The translations under genes were made by a program, and so were the position numbers. From Bacteroidota bacterium (GTDB lineage: Bacteria > Bacteroidota > Bacteroidia > Bacteroidales > FEN-979): a DNA stretch of 64,000 bases. Shown here piece after piece: positions 17,855 to 26,947 of this stretch. How positions within the stretch are numbered: position 1 is the first letter of the stretch; the number at the start of each line of letters is the position of its first letter. The stretch lies in NCBI GenBank assembly GCA_026391835.1, contig JAPLDF010000074.1:62001-126000 (forward strand). Reading direction: 5' to 3'. Under the pieces are notes generated by a model. The model was given only the letters and a program-made list of their open reading frames with translations. It had not been told where the DNA came from and did no database searches.

Positions 17855-19027
17855 TCAACTCCATACTCCTGCAATCTTTGTATTGCAGAATTTACATGCA
17901 TCGTGGTTCATGTTTTTCGACATTATTGCAAAGCCCCGCCGTTCGATCACTATCTTTTTGCATTTGGGGCAATAGGTATTTTCAGCAGTGGTGCCGGGCA
18001 CATTGCCGATATACACATAATGAATCCCGGTTTTCAGGGCGATGTTGCGTGCCTTCTCAAGGATATCCAATGGTGTGCAGGGCAGGCTGGTGAGTTTGTA
18101 CAATGGCTGGAACCGGCTGAAATGCAATGGATTATCTGCAAATCCATTGATCACAAGCCATTCGCACATTTCCCTGATCATGTTCAGGTCGTCGGTCCAG
18201 CCGGGAACGATAAGGTTGGTGATTTCAAGCCACACACCTTCCTCCTTCAATATTTTAAGGGTGTTGAGGATGGGTTGTAAACTGCCGCCGTTGAGTTTTG
18301 CATAGGTCTCCTCATTGAATGATTTCAGGTTGATGTTGGCGGCATTGAGGTATTTGCTTAAATCACGCAACGGCTTTTCGTTGATATAACCATTGGAAAT
18401 GAGCAGGTTCGCAATACCATGGGCTTTGGCAAGCCGGGCGGTATCAAACATATATTCATAAAAGGCGATTGGTTCCGAATAGGTATAGGCGATTGAGCTG
18501 CACCTGTTTTTCAGGGCTTCTTCTACTACCTTTTGAGGAAACAACTCAACATTCATTGTATCCTTCGGACTTTGCTGGGAGATTTCCCAGTTCTGGCAGT
18601 TGAGGCATGCAAAATTACAGCCGGCCGTGGCTATTGAAAAACTTGAAGAGGCCGGAAGATAATGAAACAGCGGTTTTTTTTCAACCGGATCGATATGTAC
18701 CGAGCAGGGATTCCCATAGGCGATGGTGTAGAGTTTGCCATCTTTCACAACATGGGTGCGGCAGATGCTGTCGAGCCCTTCCTTCAGGATGCAGTTGTTT
18801 GGACAAATCTGGCATTTGACACCTTTCGGAGTTGTTACTGCATAGGGTGATTCTTTGCTGAATTTCCCGAGGTTGCCCGGCAGGGAAATATTTGTAGTTC
18901 CCATATTGATGAGTGTTTTGGCAAATCCATCAACATTTTGCAATCCGGCAGCCGTGGCTCCAATGACCACCAGGCCCGACCGGATGAATTGACGCTTAGA
19001 AATCTTTTTCAACATTTGCAATTCCAT
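17855..19027 (-). CDS. amrS: AmmeMemoRadiSam system radical SAM enzyme
   Basis: A 390-residue radical SAM protein of the AmrS/PflA-like family. The 4Fe-4S cluster motif is CNFACLNC (Cys137, 141, 144). Ahead of it is a Cys-rich segment (KCQICPNNCI, then SICRTH) typical of AmrS, and near the end CPKC and CKFC form a probable second metal site. Family motifs YTYSEPIAFYEY and SNGYINEKPL are intact. The N-terminus MLKKISKRQFIRSGLVVIGATAAG looks like a Tat signal, with KR in place of RR, as if the enzyme were exported after folding. Met5 (19015) is an equally good start. The Memo-AMMECR1 partner lies 2.3 kb away, beyond a membrane spermidine-synthase-like gene. The reaction of the system is not established. 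Confidence 0.92.
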   Translation of the reverse strand: MELQMLKKISKRQFIRSGLVVIGATAAGLQNVDGFAKTLINMGTTNISLPGNLGKFSKESPYAVTTPKGVKCQICPNNCILKEGLDSICRTHVVKDGKLYTIAYGNPCSVHIDPVEKKPLFHYLPASSSFSIATAGCNFACLNCQNWEISQQSPKDTMNVELFPQKVVEEALKNRCSSIAYTYSEPIAFYEYMFDTARLAKAHGIANLLISNGYINEKPLRDLSKYLNAANINLKSFNEETYAKLNGGSLQPILNTLKILKEEGVWLEITNLIVPGWTDDLNMIREMCEWLVINGFADNPLHFSRFQPLYKLTSLPCTPLDILEKARNIALKTGIHYVYIGNVPGTTAENTYCPKCKKIVIERRGFAIMSKNMNHDACKFCNTKIAGVWS

Positions 19028-19158
19028 TGGCAGGGTGAATGCTGAATCCGACTATCACAAATTTACAAAAAAACTGGTTATTTTAAAGCAATATATGGTT
19101 CAGACACAATTTTACTGAGGTGAAAAATCAATTGAAAGCGGAGAATTAGTGCTTGTCA

Positions 19159-21291
19159 TCATCTTATACGAAACAGATACGACATGGCGACAGTTGCCAT
19201 ATTCAATCCCGCCAGGAAAATGCCTGTGTTTACCATGCCAATGCCGGGAATAAGGAATACAGCAGCAAAGGCTCCTGCTGCAGAACCGAACATTTCGGCA
19301 GAATAGTTGCCTGCAACAGTACGTTTAAGTGTATCATGTGACAATAAGGCAGCAAGCCTGTATTCCATACCCACGATAAATGCAGCACCAAAAGCCAGCA
19401 GTCCGAATTCCATCCAGATCAGCCAGTCGCCCCGGGCTGAACCGTTCATCCATTGAAAAATGAACGGGATTGAAAGTGACATGATAGCCAGCAATACCTG
19501 CAGTCCCCTGAGCAAATGAAGGGCCTTCGTTCCTTTAACATTCACCATCAGGCCAGAGCCCGCAGCCAGTCCAACCATGAAAACCATAATGATTGACCCT
19601 ATAACCTGGAAAATGAATCCGGATAAAACCTGTACCCCGAAAACAAGCATGATCTCCAGGGTTGTCAGGGTAAATCCGCCTGAAAAAAGTCCGGCGCTCA
19701 GGGGATTCAAGGTTGTCATCGTTACGGCAATGATGACAGTGAAAATTGTCAAGATCAGTGCTGTGGTTACATTAAACTGGCTCAGCCACCATGATAGATG
19801 GTACCAGACGGCCAGCGGTGAATAATCACTGTTTACCAACCCCGGGGGGCGTGTAGTCCCTGACAGGGTGGCAGATGCGGTTACACTGGCTGACCGCTCT
19901 TTCAATTGCGCCGCATCCAGGTAAAATTTGTTGACGTAACCGGTTTCGATCCCTCGTGAATCAATCAAACCAGGGATGTCTGCCGAAAGCGATGAATCAG
20001 ATGCCAGGAAATAATTCCGGCCCGCGGGAATGATCAGAATGCTGTCAAAGCATTGTTTCAACGTATTCAAGAGCACTGCATTCAGCCTGCTTCCGAGCTC
20101 ACTCACATACTCCCCGGCAGTGGGGAGACTGTATGCCATGATTCCGCCAGGACTCATTTTCTGCTTGACCTCCTTTAAAAATTCTACAGAATAGTACCTG
20201 TTGAGTTGGAGGGTAACGGGAGCAGGAAGGTTCACAAGGACAACATCATAGATTTTTGCTGTAGTACGGATAAATCTCCGGGCATCCATTTCATGGACAT
20301 GGATGGAAGGATGCCAGGTCTGACGGGTATAGCGGCATGCAATCCCAATCAACGAAGGATTCAATTCAACATAGTCGACACAGGCTGGATGATATTTCAG
20401 AATTTCGGCAAGTGTACCGGCAAAGCCACCCGAAATTAACAGCACATTTACGGGATTTATATGCTGGACCATCGCATAATGGACATTTTCTTCATTGCTT
20501 ACCTGGTTTCCGGACGAAAATAAAAGCATCCCGTTTTCAAAAAAATTAAACTGGTTCGCACTTTTGGTAACCACCACCTGTCCATAAGGGGTTTCCTTGT
20601 TTGAAATCACCTGCTGCGACGGGTAAAGTATCCTGCCTGTCAATGCCCTGAAATCATAATAACCGGTAACGACCATAAAGGCAAGGAAGACAAACAGAAC
20701 AGCCACGACATGTTTTTTCCGGTAAACCAGGTTAATAAACATGATAACCAGCAGGAAATAAATGCCGGAAAGTATCATCAGGCCTTGAAACGGGCCAACA
20801 TATGACAGGAAGATAAAATTTACCAGGACGCCTGATGCCATGCTTCCAAGCGATTCCCATGCATAAGACTTACCCGGGAGACGATCTGCTGCGGAAGCGC
20901 TCAGAAATGAGAACTGGAATCCATTCAACAGGCAAAATGGCAGCTGCACCAGGATGCAGGCCAGTGTAACCTGCTCCAAATCAGCAAGGCTCCCATAAGG
21001 AACGATCACAACTTTCAGGATATCAATACCGGCGACCATTGCCGGAGGCAAAATACCGGTAAGCACCATCAAAAAAATGATAAAACCGGGTTTCCTCTCC
21101 ACCATGGAACTGTACTTTCCAAGGAAAGAACCAACTCCGGTAATCATCATCCAGGTTGCCAGTACAATCCCTATAACCAATTCATTGTCGCTGAATACCA
21201 TCATGAATTCGCGGACGAGGTATACCTGGGTTCCTATCGAAAGGAAGCCAAGGGCAAAAAGTGCGGTACGCGTTGCATTTTTTGGATGCAT
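19159..21291 (-). CDS. Membrane spermidine-synthase-like protein
   Basis: A 710-residue protein with about seven N-terminal membrane segments (FALGFLSIGTQVYLVREF and following), a central Rossmann SAM-binding domain of spermidine-synthase type, and about six C-terminal segments. The central domain has the acidic loop VDYVELNPSLI, the second acidic site HEMDARRF and VVLVNLPAPVT at about 300-380. In true spermidine synthases the catalytic Asp lies in a D-x-x-D loop around the last of these; here it reads LVNLP, so ordinary aminopropyl transfer is doubtful. Similar fused proteins occur widely with no known reaction. It is flanked by the radical SAM gene, same strand 131 bases downstream, and by the divergent Memo-AMMECR1 gene, 42 bases away. 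Confidence 0.82.
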   Translation of the reverse strand: MHPKNATRTALFALGFLSIGTQVYLVREFMMVFSDNELVIGIVLATWMMITGVGSFLGKYSSMVERKPGFIIFLMVLTGILPPAMVAGIDILKVVIVPYGSLADLEQVTLACILVQLPFCLLNGFQFSFLSASAADRLPGKSYAWESLGSMASGVLVNFIFLSYVGPFQGLMILSGIYFLLVIMFINLVYRKKHVVAVLFVFLAFMVVTGYYDFRALTGRILYPSQQVISNKETPYGQVVVTKSANQFNFFENGMLLFSSGNQVSNEENVHYAMVQHINPVNVLLISGGFAGTLAEILKYHPACVDYVELNPSLIGIACRYTRQTWHPSIHVHEMDARRFIRTTAKIYDVVLVNLPAPVTLQLNRYYSVEFLKEVKQKMSPGGIMAYSLPTAGEYVSELGSRLNAVLLNTLKQCFDSILIIPAGRNYFLASDSSLSADIPGLIDSRGIETGYVNKFYLDAAQLKERSASVTASATLSGTTRPPGLVNSDYSPLAVWYHLSWWLSQFNVTTALILTIFTVIIAVTMTTLNPLSAGLFSGGFTLTTLEIMLVFGVQVLSGFIFQVIGSIIMVFMVGLAAGSGLMVNVKGTKALHLLRGLQVLLAIMSLSIPFIFQWMNGSARGDWLIWMEFGLLAFGAAFIVGMEYRLAALLSHDTLKRTVAGNYSAEMFGSAAGAFAAVFLIPGIGMVNTGIFLAGLNMATVAMSYLFRIR

Positions 21292-21295
21292 GTTG

Positions 21296-21324
21296 TATCT
21301 TTACAATGAAATTATTCAAAGTTA
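21296..21324. promoter_or_regulatory. Overlapping divergent promoter boxes
   Basis: The 42-base gap between two divergent genes holds TAACTTTG on the minus strand (21324-21317, exact TAnnTTTG) for the spermidine-synthase-like gene. It also holds TATCTTTA on the plus strand (21296-21303, one mismatch) for the Memo-AMMECR1 gene. The predicted start points of the two transcripts nearly coincide. Confidence 0.4.
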
Positions 21325-21333
21325 ATAAAAACA

Positions 21334-22842
21334 ATGCGTTACTATTTCCGGAGCCTGCTGTTTATGGGACTATTTTTAAATTTCAACCAGGGATGTTCAT
21401 CACAGGAGACACCCTCAGGGGTCGACCGGCAACCCGCCGCCGCCGGGCGGTTTTACCCGGCTGATGCCAAAGAACTGAAAAGCACCCTGGCAAGCCTGTT
21501 CGCCAGGGCAAAGCCGCAGGCAAACCAGCATGTGACGGGCCTCGTGTGCCCCCATGCGGGATACGTTTTTTCGGGCCAGGTGGCTGCCAGCGGTTACAAC
21601 CAGGTAGATCCGGACATGCCGTTTGACAATGTTTTTGTCATAGCATCGAGCCACCAGGTATCATTTCCGGGTGCTTCCATTTATAACCAGGGTGATTATT
21701 TAACCCCACTGGGCAAGGTCCAGGTGAACATCGACCTGGCCAACAAACTCATCAAAGAGAACAAGGTATTCACCTTTAATCCCGATGCCGACCGCACCGA
21801 GCACAGCCTTGAAGTTCAGGTTCCCTTCCTCCAGTACCACCTGAAAAAGGACTTCAAGATTGTTCCGATCGTCATTGGCACCCAGTCGGAAGAGATCTGC
21901 AGCAAAATCGCAACAGCCTTGAAACCCTGGTTCAATGAGCGGAACCTGTTCGTTTTCAGTACAGATTTTTCACACTACCCTTCCTATTCCGATGCCGCAG
22001 CTACAGACAAGGCAACATGCGATGCCATCGTATCCGGTTCGCCGGAAGAACTGGTGAAAGTACTGGACGATTACCGGAAAAAAAAGATTCCCAACCTTGC
22101 CACCAGCCTGTGCGGCTGGACTTCTGTCCTTGTCATGCTCAACCTGGCTGCCATGAGCCCTGGGATCAAAATCGTTCCCGTGCACTATATGAATTCAGGA
22201 GATTCAAAGTACGGTGATAAAAATGAGGTTGTCGGATACTGGTCCCTCGCTTTAACCTCGGCTGTCCAAGGATTTGATTTCACCCGGGAAGAAAAAGCCG
22301 TGCTGCTGAAAATAGCAAGGAACACCATCGAAACATATATTCGTGAAAGGCGCATACCAGAAGATAATCCGACAAATTACAGCGACAAGCTGAAAATTCA
22401 GGCCGGGGCATTTGTGACATTGAAGGAAAACGGAGCCCTTCGCGGCTGCATAGGAAGGTTTTCGGCAGATATTCCCCTGTACAAACTGATCAGGGAGATG
22501 GCTGTGGCTTCATCCACCGAGGACACGCGCTTCGAACCGGTAAATGCAAATGAGATCGGCGACCTCGAGATTGAGATCTCGGTACTCTCTCCCTTAAAAA
22601 AGATCAGTTCTCCTGATGAGATCATCCTCGGAAAACATGGCATTTATATTAAACAGGGATATTCTTCCGGCACATTTTTACCACAGGTTGCTACTGAATC
22701 CGGGTGGACCCTCGACGAATTCCTTGGACATTGCTCCCGCGATAAAGCCGGGATCGGATGGAATGGATGGAAAATCGCAGAACTGTATATTTACGAAGCC
22801 TGCGTGTTTTCAGAGAAAGACCTCAACGCCCGCAAAGATTGA
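21334..22842 (+). CDS. AmmeMemoRadiSam AmrB-AmrA fusion (Memo-AMMECR1), lipoprotein signal
   Basis: A 502-residue fusion of the two non-radical-SAM parts of the AmmeMemoRadiSam system. Residues 1-21 form a lipoprotein signal ending NQGC (lipid Cys21). The Memo domain covers about 34-300, with its active-site-like residues visible: PHAGYVFSG, SSHQVSFPG, EHSLEVQVPF, STDFSHYP and LCGWTSVLVM. The AMMECR1 domain covers about 312-498, with LRGCIGRF, FEPVNANEI and LPQVATESGWTLDEFLGHC. Memo proteins resemble LigB-type dioxygenases and AMMECR1 is a small alpha-beta protein; the joint role with the radical SAM enzyme is unknown. A lipid anchor places it in the envelope. Its last 20 bases overlap the convergent AddB-like gene. 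Confidence 0.92.
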   Translation: MRYYFRSLLFMGLFLNFNQGCSSQETPSGVDRQPAAAGRFYPADAKELKSTLASLFARAKPQANQHVTGLVCPHAGYVFSGQVAASGYNQVDPDMPFDNVFVIASSHQVSFPGASIYNQGDYLTPLGKVQVNIDLANKLIKENKVFTFNPDADRTEHSLEVQVPFLQYHLKKDFKIVPIVIGTQSEEICSKIATALKPWFNERNLFVFSTDFSHYPSYSDAAATDKATCDAIVSGSPEELVKVLDDYRKKKIPNLATSLCGWTSVLVMLNLAAMSPGIKIVPVHYMNSGDSKYGDKNEVVGYWSLALTSAVQGFDFTREEKAVLLKIARNTIETYIRERRIPEDNPTNYSDKLKIQAGAFVTLKENGALRGCIGRFSADIPLYKLIREMAVASSTEDTRFEPVNANEIGDLEIEISVLSPLKKISSPDEIILGKHGIYIKQGYSSGTFLPQVATESGWTLDEFLGHCSRDKAGIGWNGWKIAELYIYEACVFSEKDLNARKD

Positions 22843-25684
22843 TGTATGGGCAGCGTTTGCAAATGTCCAGGTTGCCTGTTTGGCTGAATGGTTTTTCCAG
22901 GTTATAAACATCTTTCAAGATTGCCATCACTACCTGCTCAAAACGGCCGACGGATGCTTCATCCAGGGTTGCCGAAAATTTCCCCGGCTCACTTCCCGGC
23001 ACCGACACTGTCGTAAATCCTGCGTTGACCTTCTTAAGAGATATTATCCCCGCGCTGGAAATGACTGGACTGTTGAACCTTTTAGCTAAAAGGTAGGCAT
23101 ACATCAGCAATTGAAAACCAATATTCAAATCGGGATTCTGAATCAAATCATCCCAATCTTTCACCTTAACCTGTTTTGAATCAGTGATCCCGGTCTTATA
23201 GTCAATAATTTTCCACCACCCGTCCATTTTATCAACACGGTCGATAAACCCTTTTAACCGGATTTTGAGATCCTTGTCGCCACATGGGATTAGAACGGAG
23301 GTTTCGACAAATTGCTCAAGGAATGCCACGGTCCAGCTTTTTCCCGATTTTGCGAATTCATCCAGTTGTTCCGCTTCAAAGTGCAGAAACCGCTTTATCA
23401 TCAGTTTTGCCACACTGACCAGCAACAGGTTTTTGCCATAGGTGATGTCGGAACCCTTGAATTTCTTTTCAAACGCCATGTCAACAGTATCTTCCAGGAC
23501 CTTGTCCATAGCCGCCAGGTTTTCTTTCGCCAGAGGCTGGTCGACAAACGGCTTGTAGAGTTTGTTGAGCGCATCGTGAACGGCACTGCCAAGCACGGCA
23601 GGATCTATAGTATCATCCACATCCTCAGGCTCTTTTATATTGGCAACCTCGGAATAGTAGAATTTCAGGGTACAATTGCGATAGGAATTCAACGAGCTTG
23701 CCGAAAAACCTTTTATGGCTTTTTCTTCCAATGCAGCGAGGGTGACGCCGGTTTTGGGGATTTCAATCACAGGCAGCAGTTCACCCATCAAAAGCGGGGT
23801 TGCCAGGATTGATTCCCTGATGATGATGCGGGAGTTGAAAGCCGGCAATTCAGTGGCGATTTGCCGAAGGAACCTGCTCCGGTCGCCTCCTCCAAGCTGA
23901 TCAGGCTCGGTATTGTACAATATCCAGATGTGCCTTGCCCGCTGGATCAGGCGGTAAAAATGGTATGCATACACCGAATCCTTGTGCCGGTAGGTGGGAA
24001 GTTCAAAATCTCTTTTAATATCGAACGGGATAAAGGATGGACTGATCTTGCCGCTGGGCAGTAAGTCTTCGTTGCATGACAGCACTATAAGATTCTCAAA
24101 ATCAAGCGTCCGTGTTTCGAGCATCCCCATCAGCTGAACTCCTTTCAGAGGTTCACCATAAAACGGCAGACTGGTCCCTGCAATAACCTGCTGGTATAAT
24201 TCGTACAATGCCGGGATTTTCAAATCAGGTTGAAAATCAGTTAGCAGGTTCCCCAACTGATGTACAATTTTGGAAAATGCAAAGAGGTACTCCAGTTCCA
24301 TGGGTTGTCCTGCCCCTGAGCGGATTGTTTCGATCATGGCATTAAAACAGGTCAGTGCATCGGCCGGTTTAGACCAATGCGAGAACATTGCTTCCAGGAA
24401 TGTAAGGTTGGCTGAGAACAGGTCGGAACTTTGTAACACAACATCCTCGATCCCGATAAAAATCTGGTGTCCAAGCCTGATCCTGTCAATGGTTTCATCA
24501 AAAACAAACCGGTTTCCACTCACCGAAGCCTGGGCCATCCGGTGAACATAGGGATGCTGAAGGAGTTTCAGGACATCCTTATAGTAATACTTTTTTATCC
24601 CTTTCGAAACAAGATAGGTGAATTGAACTGTATGCATGTGGAGCTGGAAAACAGTCTCAAAGAGGCTGGCCAGGGGTGTATGTTTCAATGGCAGGCCTGC
24701 TGTAATGTTCAGCGCATCAACCTCGCCCGGAATGGAGTTGAGCAGTGGAATCAACAGTCCCTCATCCAGCAGGACCACGGCCGTCTTTTCATCAGCCCTG
24801 CCCAGCAAAGCCAGCTCCTGCAAAAGATTTCCACAATATTTCACCTGTCCGACGGGATCGGGTGAGCCGATGATCTCAATTTCCTTGTCGGCAGTGGCAA
24901 AATCATCGGATACCCAGTGTGGCTCCTTTACCGGCCATTTGTGCATCCATTCGCGCAAAAAATCACCGGCCTCCTGCTGTTTGTTGCCAAGGTAATACTT
25001 GTCGGCATCCCAAAGCAAAGTGGCTTTTCCATCATTCCTCAGCGTGCCGATAATTTTCTCTTCAGCTTTTGTCAACGCGTTGAACCCTGCAAAAACAATA
25101 TGGCGCCATGGCAAGGTGTTTTTTGTTGTATCAATGTTCTCGGCAGCTTGCCTGAAACTCAGCCCCTGGTATGCCCGATTTTTGGCGAGCAGCCGAACGG
25201 TAAGCTTTTCGTAATAACCAATCAGAGACTGATAAAACTGAAGATATTTTTTTTCGAAATCAGTAAGTGGCTGTCCGTCAAGATTCCAAAGACTGATGGC
25301 CCTCGCTTCGCTGAGCGTGGAAAACAGCTCTCCAGCATCGGCCAGGTACCTGTCGATTTCATTGAAATCGCTCAGCAGCTGGGGTGCCCATCGCAAAAAT
25401 TCCTCGTATGTCTGGGCATTCGTCAATTCAATTTCACGGTGAACCTCATAAAGCTCGAAAAGCAGGTGCAGGTTTTCAACCTCCTGCAAGCCGCTGATCT
25501 CTGCAATAAAATCCTCAATGGAAAAAATGGCAGGAGCCCAGGTAACCTTGCCCACCTCAGCTGCCAGGTATTTTCTCAGGAATAATCCACCCCGTCGGTT
25601 CGGAAGCACAATACACAAATCGGCAAAGTCATCATTAAAGGTAGAGACCAGGTACTGAGCGGTTTTTTGGAGAAAAGGAAGCAT
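22823..25684 (-). CDS. AddB-like PD-(D/E)XK nuclease/inactive helicase
   Basis: A 953-residue protein corresponding to AddB of the AddAB (RecBCD-equivalent) double-strand-break resection complex. The N-terminal part is helicase-like without a clear Walker A, as in AddB of other phyla. The C-terminal nuclease shows GFIDRVDKMDGWWKIIDYKTG (PD-(D/E)XK core). The iron-sulfur staple of AddB is complete: one Cys in YRNCTLKFYY (near 669) and three at the very C-terminus, Cys942, 945 and 951 (CKRCPYINLC). The likely partner, the AddA-like gene, is on the same strand but about 6 kb upstream, with four unrelated genes between. The start is ATG 25684. Confidence 0.85.
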   Translation of the reverse strand: MLPFLQKTAQYLVSTFNDDFADLCIVLPNRRGGLFLRKYLAAEVGKVTWAPAIFSIEDFIAEISGLQEVENLHLLFELYEVHREIELTNAQTYEEFLRWAPQLLSDFNEIDRYLADAGELFSTLSEARAISLWNLDGQPLTDFEKKYLQFYQSLIGYYEKLTVRLLAKNRAYQGLSFRQAAENIDTTKNTLPWRHIVFAGFNALTKAEEKIIGTLRNDGKATLLWDADKYYLGNKQQEAGDFLREWMHKWPVKEPHWVSDDFATADKEIEIIGSPDPVGQVKYCGNLLQELALLGRADEKTAVVLLDEGLLIPLLNSIPGEVDALNITAGLPLKHTPLASLFETVFQLHMHTVQFTYLVSKGIKKYYYKDVLKLLQHPYVHRMAQASVSGNRFVFDETIDRIRLGHQIFIGIEDVVLQSSDLFSANLTFLEAMFSHWSKPADALTCFNAMIETIRSGAGQPMELEYLFAFSKIVHQLGNLLTDFQPDLKIPALYELYQQVIAGTSLPFYGEPLKGVQLMGMLETRTLDFENLIVLSCNEDLLPSGKISPSFIPFDIKRDFELPTYRHKDSVYAYHFYRLIQRARHIWILYNTEPDQLGGGDRSRFLRQIATELPAFNSRIIIRESILATPLLMGELLPVIEIPKTGVTLAALEEKAIKGFSASSLNSYRNCTLKFYYSEVANIKEPEDVDDTIDPAVLGSAVHDALNKLYKPFVDQPLAKENLAAMDKVLEDTVDMAFEKKFKGSDITYGKNLLLVSVAKLMIKRFLHFEAEQLDEFAKSGKSWTVAFLEQFVETSVLIPCGDKDLKIRLKGFIDRVDKMDGWWKIIDYKTGITDSKQVKVKDWDDLIQNPDLNIGFQLLMYAYLLAKRFNSPVISSAGIISLKKVNAGFTTVSVPGSEPGKFSATLDEASVGRFEQVVMAILKDVYNLEKPFSQTGNLDICKRCPYINLCGR

Positions 25685-25731
25685 TGGTCAACAGTGTTAT
25701 GCTGACAAATGTAGCGATTAATACCCGAAGA

Positions 25732-25768
25732 TTAAACCTTGCAGGTCTTAAAAACCCGGAAGGTTTAA
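25732..25768. repeat. Inverted repeat upstream of the OYE gene
   Basis: TTAAACCTT (25732-25740) and AAGGTTTAA (25760-25768) pair perfectly over 9 bp. Inside them GCAGGT and ACCCGG extend the pairing with mismatches. It ends 15 bases before the TACCTTTG box. It could be an operator or a copy of a dispersed palindromic element. Confidence 0.55.
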
Positions 25769-25782
25769 TAATACAGATTCCC

Positions 25783-25790
25783 TACCTTTG
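25783..25790 (+). promoter_or_regulatory. Candidate -7 box TACCTTTG of the OYE gene
   Basis: Exact TAnnTTTG match, 81 bases ahead of the ATG at 25872 and just after a strong inverted repeat. No clear -33 box was seen. Confidence 0.4.
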
Positions 25791-25871
25791 ATGCGGAAAA
25801 TCAACCAATTTTTCAAACCTCTGTTTGCAACCTTAAATCGAAAATAGTAAATCATAAATCGAAAATTCCCA

Positions 25872-26936
25872 ATGTCTTCACTTTTCACCGAATTTATCCT
25901 AAAAAAGCTGCCAGTAAAAAACCGTATCGTTTTTCCTCCGGTAGTTTGTTTCCATTATGCCGGGGCAGATGGAATTGTTACCACCAGAAACACACAGCAT
26001 TATCAGGAGATTGCAACAGGTGGGGCCGGAATTATCATCACTGAGGCCACGGCAGTGTGCAAAGATGGGCGTCTGGCGCCCTTCCAGCTTGGGATATGGT
26101 CCGATGAACATATCCCGGGCATGGGGCAAATTGCTGCGACTGTAAAGGGGAAAGGGGCAGTTTCACTTCTTCAGATTCATCATGCCGGGTTAATTACAAA
26201 CGACCAGGTTTCAGAATTTGCCAGGGGGCCTTCGGTTTCGTCGAACAATCCCAGGTCGGCTGCATTGACCATTGAAGAAATTGAAGAGATAAGAAATGCG
26301 TTTATTGAAGCTGCACGCAGGGCACAAAAAGCAGGATACCAGGGTGTTGAACTCCATGGTGCCCACGGCTATTTATTAAACCAGTTCGCATCATCCTTTT
26401 TCAATAAAAGGGAGGATGATTATGGCGGAACGCTGGTCAACAACCTCAGGCTTGCCACTGATATCATTCACGGGATCAGGCAGAAATGCGGGGATGATTT
26501 CATTATTGGATACAGGCTGGGCGCAAATTCACCAACGCTTGAGGATGGGATCGCGATCGCCCTGCACCTGGAACAGGCAGGGGTCGACCTGCTCCATGTT
26601 TCCCATGGCGGCAGTTTGCTGAACCTTCCCCGGACTCCTGCTGGTTTTAACTACAACTGGATCATATTCAGCGGTACGGTTATTAAACAGCACTCAGGCA
26701 TCCCTGTCATCGTGGTGAATGAAATAAAAACCGCTGAACGGGCCGAATGGCTCATCGGGAACAACCTGGCGGATTTTGTCGCACTCGGGAGGCCCCAGCT
26801 GGCTGATCCGGATTGGGTGAACCATATTAAAAACAACGAAGCAATCAATCAATGCCTGGGTTGTAAACCCAGGTGCAGGTGGTATGAGGACAGCAAACTT
26901 TGCCCGGCCAGGATAAAAGCGACTAAAGATTCGTAA
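25872..26936 (+). CDS. Single-domain NADH:flavin oxidoreductase (old yellow enzyme family)
   Basis: A 354-residue FMN-binding TIM-barrel ene-reductase. Family motifs: KNRIVFPPV near the start, ITEATAV, LLQIHHAG, GVELHGAHGYLLNQFAS with FFNKREDDYGG, and a closing phosphate-binding segment VALGRPQLADPDW. It ends just after NQCLGCKPRCRWYEDSKLCPARI. This looks like the 4Fe-4S site (C-x2-C-x3-C-x8-C) that in dienoyl-CoA reductases and related enzymes links the barrel to an FAD/NAD(P)H domain, but here no such domain follows. It would reduce an activated C=C bond; the substrate is unknown. It is a single gene between two minus-strand genes; its stop lies 11 bases from the next gene's stop. Confidence 0.9.
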   Translation: MSSLFTEFILKKLPVKNRIVFPPVVCFHYAGADGIVTTRNTQHYQEIATGGAGIIITEATAVCKDGRLAPFQLGIWSDEHIPGMGQIAATVKGKGAVSLLQIHHAGLITNDQVSEFARGPSVSSNNPRSAALTIEEIEEIRNAFIEAARRAQKAGYQGVELHGAHGYLLNQFASSFFNKREDDYGGTLVNNLRLATDIIHGIRQKCGDDFIIGYRLGANSPTLEDGIAIALHLEQAGVDLLHVSHGGSLLNLPRTPAGFNYNWIIFSGTVIKQHSGIPVIVVNEIKTAERAEWLIGNNLADFVALGRPQLADPDWVNHIKNNEAINQCLGCKPRCRWYEDSKLCPARIKATKDS

Positions 26937-26947
26937 ATTACTGCACC

